Shown: positions 59,154 through 64,000 of the stretch, one piece after another
Layout of the letters: each line of letters opens with the position of its first letter
Numbering within the stretch: position 1 is the first letter of the stretch
Assembly (NCBI GenBank): GCA_964348095.1
Contig: CAYGBK010000015.1
Span: 1 to 64,000, forward strand
DNA length: 64,000 nt
Source of the DNA: WVXP01 sp964348095
GTDB lineage: Bacteria; Desulfobacterota; BSN033; WVXP01
Reading direction: 5' to 3'
Program-made: the position numbers and the translations under genes
The notes under the pieces: generated by a model
What the model saw: the letters and a program-made list of their open reading frames with translations, nothing else
Told to the model about the DNA's origin: nothing
The model's database searches: none

Positions 59154-59495
59154 TCACTGCTCTTCCTTTATTCGAGCAGCTTTCCCTCGGCGTTTTCTCA
59201 GGTAGTAGAGTTTCGCCCGCCGCACCTTGCCTCTGCCTATCAGTTCAACCCGGTCGATCCGTGGAGAATAGAGGGGAAATATTCGCTCGACGCCGACCCC
59301 ATAAGACACTTTTCTGACAGTGAAGGTTGCGCGGGGACCTCCCCGCCGCTTACTGATGACAACACCTTCAAAGACTTGTGTCCTCTCCTTGTCGCCTTCG
59401 ATGATCTTAACGTAAACCCGAACCGTGTCACCCGCTTTGAAATCGGGCAAATCCGTTCGGATGTGTTCCCTCTCAATCAATTCGATGGAATCCAT
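59154..59495 (-). CDS. rplS: 50S ribosomal protein L19
   Basis: 113 residues, standard length. DFKAGDTVRVYVKIIEGDKERTQVFEG (in pieces: GDTVRVYVKI, ERTQVFEG), FTVRKVSYGVGVERIFPLYSP and the RAKLYYLRKRRGKAARIKE end are diagnostic. Sits between the SPOUT methylase and rnhB. Confidence 0.98.
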   Translation of the reverse strand: MDSIELIEREHIRTDLPDFKAGDTVRVYVKIIEGDKERTQVFEGVVISKRRGGPRATFTVRKVSYGVGVERIFPLYSPRIDRVELIGRGKVRRAKLYYLRKRRGKAARIKEEQ

Positions 59496-59511
59496 TCTCG
59501 GCTCCTCCTCT

Positions 59512-60093
59512 CTATCGATTCCCCGTTAACCGGTCCAGAATGATGGCTATCGCTGATCGAACGGACAGGTGATTGTAATCGAGTACTCCCTCTACTGGTG
59601 CTAAGATATAGTCACTTTCTTCAAGAACCTCTCGGGCGAGGCCCCACCCCGTTCCAAGAACGAGGAGATAAGGCCAGGGGCCCTCGTAAAGAAGCTCATG
59701 CATGTGATTATAGGAAATGTTCTTCTTGTGCTGTGTCGCATCGGTTGCAACGGTCTTTACCGGCAATCGATGCGATCTTGATATGTCCTGAATCACCTCC
59801 TGGAGACTTGCCCTCACCTCGATCCGCTCGAATGCCTGTTTTCGGATCGGATTGTAAAGGGCTCCTGCCCCCTCTCTCCAATGGGCAATTATCTTACGGA
59901 CGAGTTCTTTTTGCGAGTCGAGGGGATTGATAATGTACCCAGCCCGAACACCAAAAGTCATTGCGCACCGTGCTATGTCGTGAATATCGAGATTGGTGAC
60001 TGCGGTACAAATGACTTTTCCTTGTTTGTTGTAGACGGGATAATGTACCAAACCTACGTAGAGGTTTAATTGGTCTACGCCTCCCCTTTTCAA
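59512..60093 (-). CDS. SPOUT-class RNA methyltransferase (DUF2168-like, paired with trmD)
   Basis: 193 residues from TTG 60093, with GGGAG upstream. It begins NLYVGLVHYPVYNKQG and ends with the SPOUT knot elements LLVLGTGWGLA and SVRSAIAIILDRL. It is the family regularly encoded next to trmD in Deltaproteobacteria and thermophiles; target RNA not established to my knowledge. Start overlaps the trmD stop by 4 bp (TTGA). Confidence 0.85.
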   Translation of the reverse strand: MKRGGVDQLNLYVGLVHYPVYNKQGKVICTAVTNLDIHDIARCAMTFGVRAGYIINPLDSQKELVRKIIAHWREGAGALYNPIRKQAFERIEVRASLQEVIQDISRSHRLPVKTVATDATQHKKNISYNHMHELLYEGPWPYLLVLGTGWGLAREVLEESDYILAPVEGVLDYNHLSVRSAIAIILDRLTGNR

Positions 60094-60830
60094 AATCTCC
60101 CTTCTCTCTCTATCTCATCGACGGTCCTGCAATCCTCAGGGGTGAGATCTAAATGCGCTAAAAGATCCGGCCTGCGAAGCCATGTTTTACGAATAGACTC
60201 TCTCCTTCGCCATCGATTGATCTCTTGGTGATTTCCCGAGATGAGAATCTCAGGAACATGGAGGCCTCGAAATTTCCGTGGTTTTGTATACTGGGGATAT
60301 TCAAGAAGTCCGTCTGAAAAAGAATCGTTCCGAGCTGCAGCTTCATTTCCTAGAACCCCTTCAATCTGTCGCGAAACAGCATCGATAATGACCATCGCCG
60401 CTAGCTCCCCGCCAGTGAGGACGTAGTCTCCAATGGAGATCTCTTCGTCGACAAACCCGAGCCTTACCCTCTCATCAACTCCCTCATATCGTCCACAAAC
60501 AAGAACCAGATGAGGGAATTCGGCCAGTCTGCAAACCTGGTCATGGTCCAGTAGAGCCCCTTGCGGGGTCAACAGGATCACCCTGGCAAATGGATACGGT
60601 TTTTTGATAGATTCGATGGCCCGAACGATGGGTTCAGGTTTCATCACCATCCCGCCCCCCCCACCATAGGGCGTATCATCGACCACCCGGTGGCGGCCCT
60701 CAGCGAAATCTCGAATATTACGAATGGTGATCTTGATTTGTTCCCTGTTTATAGCCCTATCGAGAATGCTCTCCTTGAGCGGAGACTCAAACATTTGAGG
60801 GAAAAGCGTCAGCACGTCAAATTGAATCAT
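60090..60830 (-). CDS. trmD: tRNA (guanine-N1)-methyltransferase
   Basis: 246 residues. It methylates G37 of tRNAs reading CNN, preventing frameshifts. FDVLTLFPQMFESPLKESI, DTPYGGGGGMVM, VCGRYEGVDERV and the SIGDYVLTGGELAAMVIIDAVSR trefoil-knot segment (abridged) are diagnostic. Overlaps rimM by 14 bp and the SPOUT gene by 4 bp. Confidence 0.98.
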   Translation of the reverse strand: MIQFDVLTLFPQMFESPLKESILDRAINREQIKITIRNIRDFAEGRHRVVDDTPYGGGGGMVMKPEPIVRAIESIKKPYPFARVILLTPQGALLDHDQVCRLAEFPHLVLVCGRYEGVDERVRLGFVDEEISIGDYVLTGGELAAMVIIDAVSRQIEGVLGNEAAARNDSFSDGLLEYPQYTKPRKFRGLHVPEILISGNHQEINRWRRRESIRKTWLRRPDLLAHLDLTPEDCRTVDEIEREGRF

Positions 60831-61362
60831 CTTTCGTCATCTCCTCTGGGAGGCAAACTGTCATGTGCCGAGCGACGATGTCCACCTTTCTAATGACCTC
60901 ATCATTGGCTGGAACAAGGATCTCTTTTTCGCCTTTCTTGATGACAAAGACATCTGTACCACCGGTTGGAATGATATCTGCAAGCTTTCCGACCCGATCT
61001 TTTCTTTCGGTCCAAACGTCCATTCCGATAAGGTCGGTCCAATAGTATTCTCCTTCTTCCAACACTGGGAGGGCGGCTTTTTCCACCAGGATTGGAGCTC
61101 CAACCAGGCGTTCTGCCTGATCGATGGACTCCACATTTTCTAGCTTAACGATTACCTGTCTTCGGTGGATTCTTGCCTCTGTAACGCCAAACGGCTTTGG
61201 GTGGCCACCCGGGGTCATCAAAAGAACTCTTCCATATGAAAGGAAAAAGCTCTTGTTTTCATTGTAATATCTTACTCGGAGTCTCCCATGGATTCCATGG
61301 GTCCGGATGACCTTGCCAATGGCAATGAGTTCGGTTTCTTGAGAGTTATTCGATGATTTCAA
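60817..61362 (-). CDS. rimM: 16S rRNA processing protein RimM
   Basis: 181 residues. IGKVIRTHGIHGRLRVR opens the RimM N-terminal domain; EEGEYYWTDLIGMDVWT begins the PRC-barrel domain. It binds S19 and helps 30S head assembly. Overlaps khpA by 17 bp and trmD by 14 bp; co-translated with both. Confidence 0.96.
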   Translation of the reverse strand: MKSSNNSQETELIAIGKVIRTHGIHGRLRVRYYNENKSFFLSYGRVLLMTPGGHPKPFGVTEARIHRRQVIVKLENVESIDQAERLVGAPILVEKAALPVLEEGEYYWTDLIGMDVWTERKDRVGKLADIIPTGGTDVFVIKKGEKEILVPANDEVIRKVDIVARHMTVCLPEEMTKDDSI

Positions 61363-61576
61363 GGACGGAATGCTTTCTTAGCTTCATTGAGGCGGCACTC
61401 AGAATCGTCCTCATGGCTTTCGCCGTTCTTCCCTGTTTGCCGATGACCTTTCCGAGGTCTTCTTTGGCCACACCCAACTCAATCACCGATGTCTTTTCCC
61501 CCTCAATTTCAGAAACTCGAACCTGATCGGGGTTATCGACCAATGCCTTCGCGATATACTCGATTAACTCCTTCAT
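61346..61576 (-). CDS. khpA: KH-domain RNA-binding protein KhpA (YlqC)
   Basis: 76 residues, one KH domain with the GxxG loop in LGKVIGKQGRTAKAMRTIL. KhpA binds small RNAs and mRNAs, often with KhpB/Jag. The position between rpsP and rimM is typical. Confidence 0.96.
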   Translation of the reverse strand: MKELIEYIAKALVDNPDQVRVSEIEGEKTSVIELGVAKEDLGKVIGKQGRTAKAMRTILSAASMKLRKHSVLEIIE

Positions 61577-61633
61577 CGTCAGCTTCCCCCCTTTACTGCC
61601 CGGCCCCCAGGCATCTAAGACATACCAAACCCC

Positions 61634-61903
61634 TTAGGATTCTTTGCCTTCAGCCATTTTCTGAAAGAGACCAGATTTCTCCATCAGTTTTCTCACAGTT
61701 TCTGAAGGTTGTGCCCCCTTTCTCATCCAGTCGATCGCCTTATCATCTTCAATTCGAATCAGGGCGGGATTCTGGTTTGGGTCGTAGATTCCAATGTTCT
61801 CGATGAACTTTCCATCTCGAGGAGCCCGTGAGTCAGCCACAACAATACGATAGGTGGGTCGTTTCTTACCTCCAAACCGGGCCAGTCTGATTGCAACGGC
61901 CAT
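61634..61903 (-). CDS. rpsP: 30S ribosomal protein S16
   Basis: 89 residues from ATG 61903 (GGAGGTG upstream); an in-frame start 6 codons earlier lacks support. AVAIRLARFGGKKRPTYRIVVADSRAPRDGKFIENIG is the S16 signature (here: RLARFG.KK.P.YRIVVADSR.PRDG). 54 bp after the ffh stop. Confidence 0.98.
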   Translation of the reverse strand: MAVAIRLARFGGKKRPTYRIVVADSRAPRDGKFIENIGIYDPNQNPALIRIEDDKAIDWMRKGAQPSETVRKLMEKSGLFQKMAEGKES

Positions 61904-61961
61904 CTTTCGATTCACCTCCACGTCATGAATTAAAGTTCCAAATTCACAAGCAGCGTTCTTT

Positions 61962-63293
61962 TCAAAAAGGGAAGCCCCCCATCTGGAGGCCTCTCATCCC
62001 TCCCTTCTTCATTTTGCTGAGCATTTTTCGAGTTGTCATATACTGTTTGAGAAGCCTGTTGACATCCTGCACCGTAGTTCCACTTCCCCTCGCGATCCGT
62101 AACCGTCTCTTTCCACTTATGATTGAGTGATTGCGCCTCTCCTGCGGGGTCATGGAATTGATAATTGCCTCGACTTTCACCAATTCCTTCTCCGCCAGAT
62201 GAAGTGGGCCAATTCCTTTTAGTTTGCCCAGTCCGGGTACCATCTTCAGAAGGCTCTCGACGGAGCCTATTTTCCGGAGCTGTACAAGCTGGTCTTTGAA
62301 ATCCTCCAGCGTGAATTCGGCTTTGCGGATCTTTTTTTCGAGGTCCTTGGCCTTTTTTTCATCGAATGCAACCTGAGCCTTTTCGATGAGAGAGAGCACG
62401 TCCCCCATCCCGAGGATGCGAGAGGCCATTCGATCGGGATGGAAAAGCTCAAGGGCCTCAATCTTCTCACCCACCCCAACATACTTGATTGCGCTTCCAG
62501 TGACCGCCCTAATAGATAAGGCTGCTCCACCCCGAGCGTCGCCATCCATTTTCGTCAGGATCACGCCGTCAATACCCAACTGGTCGTTGAAACTCTTGGC
62601 GATATTCACGGCATCCTGCCCCGTCATCGCATCTGCCACAAGCAGGATTTCCCTGGGGGAAATCGCTCCCTTGATCTGGCGAAGTTCATTCATCAAAACC
62701 TCATCGATGTGAAGCCTACCGGCCGTATCGATAAGAAGCGTATCGTACCCCCCTCGCAGGGCGCTCTCCCTGGCTTTCCTACAAATCTCAACGGGGCTTT
62801 CACCGCGATGGGGTTCATAGAAATCGACCTCAACCTGTGAGGCGAGCTTACGGAGTTGATCGATAGCTGCCGGCCTGTAGATGTCAGCAGGGACCATAAA
62901 AGGGAACCGGCCGTTTCCCTTTAGGAGTCTGGCCAATTTGGCAGTTGTGGTGGTTTTTCCGCATCCATGAAGGCCTACCAACATAAGGGGTACGGGAGGA
63001 TTACCAGAGAATCTTATTTGACGGTCTTCTGCTCCCATGAGATCGATTAGTTCCTGGTGAACGATTTTGATGACCTGCTGGGCAGGGGTCAGACTCCCCA
63101 TGACTTCCTCACCAATGGCTCGTTCTCGGACTGACTCAACAAAATCTCTGACCACACGAAAGTGAACGTCCGCCTCAAGGAGGGCCATTCTCACCTCTTT
63201 GAGAGCCTCCTGGATATTCTGCTCCGTTAGCTTCCCATGGCCTCTCAACTTCTTGAAAACCAGCGAGAGTTTGTCGGTTAATTGGTCAAACAT
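61962..63293 (-). CDS. ffh: Signal recognition particle protein Ffh
   Basis: 443 residues. The N domain, G domain (G1 LHGCGKTTTTAKLA, DTAGRLHID, LTKMDGDARGG, GVGEKIEAL) and methionine-rich M domain (RRNHSIISGKRRLRIARGSG ... MLSKMKKGGMRG) are complete. With 4.5S RNA it targets nascent membrane proteins to FtsY. Usual Walker glycine motif reads GLHGCGKTT instead of GLQGSGKTT. First gene of the operon, with its own promoter. Confidence 0.98.
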   Translation of the reverse strand: MFDQLTDKLSLVFKKLRGHGKLTEQNIQEALKEVRMALLEADVHFRVVRDFVESVRERAIGEEVMGSLTPAQQVIKIVHQELIDLMGAEDRQIRFSGNPPVPLMLVGLHGCGKTTTTAKLARLLKGNGRFPFMVPADIYRPAAIDQLRKLASQVEVDFYEPHRGESPVEICRKARESALRGGYDTLLIDTAGRLHIDEVLMNELRQIKGAISPREILLVADAMTGQDAVNIAKSFNDQLGIDGVILTKMDGDARGGAALSIRAVTGSAIKYVGVGEKIEALELFHPDRMASRILGMGDVLSLIEKAQVAFDEKKAKDLEKKIRKAEFTLEDFKDQLVQLRKIGSVESLLKMVPGLGKLKGIGPLHLAEKELVKVEAIINSMTPQERRNHSIISGKRRLRIARGSGTTVQDVNRLLKQYMTTRKMLSKMKKGGMRGLQMGGFPF

Positions 63294-63337
63294 TGGTCAG
63301 TGTCTTTCTTCCACGCACTATTTACCAAAAACCGTTT

Positions 63338-63366
63338 ATTCTAAACAATTTAAGGAAGATTGTCAA
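63338..63366 (-). promoter_or_regulatory. Promoter of the ffh operon
   Basis: Minus-strand TTGACA (63366-63361), a 17-bp spacer and TAGAAT (63343-63338), 45 bp before the ffh ATG. Confidence 0.8.
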
Positions 63367-63458
63367 TTTGGGACCGCACCTGTTTCTCGCAGAGAACACC
63401 ACAGCACCGGAACCTCTTCTGGCTCGAGTCCGTCATTCTGTCTCAGGATTTCACCCGG

Positions 63459-64000
63459 TCAGTGAATTCGTATCCAAACTATTGGAGATGGTGTCCTGTC
63501 ATCGGTGGCAGAACCGAATGACCTTGACAATACAGAAGCGTCGCGATCAGCTTTCAATACGGGCCCCAACATGGTCGTGGCATCTTTCCCTCTCAACCCT
63601 GATTTGAGGATCGCTTCAGCCTTAGGCGAGTATTCACTGTCAGGGTACTGGCGGGTGATTTCCAAAAAGGTCTCCTTCGCCTTATCGTAAAGGGACAGGT
63701 TTATAAAGGCTTTGCCTAAGTGGAAGAGTGCTTGGGGCACCAGTCCCGTGTCCTCGTAATTGGCAATGATCTCTTCGAACCTCGCAGCTGCCCCTCGGTA
63801 GTTGCCTTTCCGGTAGTAGAATTTTCCAACGGCAAATTCATGCTCGGCAAGGCCCCGGCGGCAGACACGAATCCTCTCTTTGGCCGTCTCCGTGAAAATG
63901 CTGGGCGGATAGTTCTCGACCAGATATCGAAAGTTGGAGAGCGCTTTTCGTGCGGGAGTCTGATCACGGTCGGATGATTTTACCTGTTTGAAATAGGCCT
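63459..64000 (-). CDS. bamD: Outer-membrane assembly lipoprotein BamD, C-terminal part (5' end outside window)
   Basis: The minus-strand frame is open from the window edge to the stop at 63459, about 180 residues. It reads AYFKQVKSSDRDQTPARKAL at the edge, then FRYLVENYP, CRRGLAEHEFAVGKFYYRKG, and LVPQALFHLGKAF, which are the TPR repeats of BamD (usual length ~240-270). BamD is an essential lipoprotein that links BamA to the other subunits. A ~40-residue tail after the last TPR is unlike most BamD. The lipobox part lies outside. Confidence 0.85.
   Translation of the reverse strand, partial: AYFKQVKSSDRDQTPARKALSNFRYLVENYPPSIFTETAKERIRVCRRGLAEHEFAVGKFYYRKGNYRGAAARFEEIIANYEDTGLVPQALFHLGKAFINLSLYDKAKETFLEITRQYPDSEYSPKAEAILKSGLRGKDATTMLGPVLKADRDASVLSRSFGSATDDRTPSPIVWIRIH

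Noticed and set aside
1..64000. CRISPR array, insertion sequence, prophage or rRNA genes.
   Set aside because: I found no regularly spaced direct repeats, no transposase or integrase motifs, no phage structural genes and no rRNA-like sequence.

Overview
This window is a stretch of bacterial chromosome of roughly 50 percent GC. I judge it to be from an anaerobic or microaerobic Gram-negative bacterium of the former Deltaproteobacteria (Desulfobacterota or a near relative). This rests on the uninterrupted minus-strand block ffh-rpsP-khpA-rimM-trmD-SPOUT methylase-rplS-rnhB-yraN, on tungsten aldehyde:ferredoxin oxidoreductase with its radical-SAM maturase, on TRAP transporters of the TatP/TatT type, on outer-membrane lipoproteins (BamD, DUF3568), and on PilZ signalling. 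The lineage is an inference; no rRNA is present.

Layout. 1-9170: the 3' end of an AOR gene, its radical-SAM maturase and a MoaD-like protein, then a GlcD-type flavin dehydrogenase, a tandem GNAT protein, an acyl-CoA dehydrogenase and a GH63/DUF547 fusion. 9225-23431: a loosely packed accessory region with an orphan TRAP binding protein, a serine protease, homocysteine methyltransferase, a small basic peptide gene with its own terminator, cytochrome c', an ECF sigma factor, an SMR exporter, two methyltransferases counting the homocysteine enzyme, a broken M4 metalloprotease, small zinc-ribbon proteins, RarD and a membrane-anchored gluzincin. 24018-34592: a response regulator, a frameshifted RsmF-like rRNA methylase, HU, an MFS transporter, a PilZ protein, PriA, and an MBL-fold protein with two cyclic-nucleotide domains. 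34712-43648: DUF1848, a PflX-like radical SAM enzyme coupled to a PD-(D/E)XK protein, two DUF3568 lipoproteins, an M50 protease, a 30-residue bS22-like ribosomal protein, an Lrp-type RAM domain, tRNA-Ala(CGC) and gyrA. 43792-53191: rpoD with an unusual leader, stress and redox genes, Hsp20, and a complete TRAP operon (tatT-dctP-dctQ-dctM). 53386-64000: a methyltransferase, glgC, a TPR protein, the ribosome-maturation/SRP operon and the 3' part of bamD.

Regulation visible in the sequence. Several promoters match the primary sigma consensus closely (TTGACA and TATAAT-like boxes 16-17 bp apart) upstream of rpoD, ffh, the response regulator, HU, the 40074 gene, the serine protease and the MBL-cNMP gene. 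Two intrinsic terminators sit immediately before start codons rather than after genes: one between AOR and its maturase, and one between the perfect rpoD promoter and the rpoD ATG. These look like devices that limit downstream expression. The MBL-cNMP gene appears to be transcribed without a leader.

Broken genes. Three genes are interrupted by single-base shifts (M4 protease, RsmF-like methylase, PPOX-family protein), two of them at short homopolymer runs. The M4 gene also has an in-frame TAG, and the cytochrome c' gene lacks a good start codon at its ribosome-binding site. Either this genome is eroding accessory genes or the assembly carries small indels.
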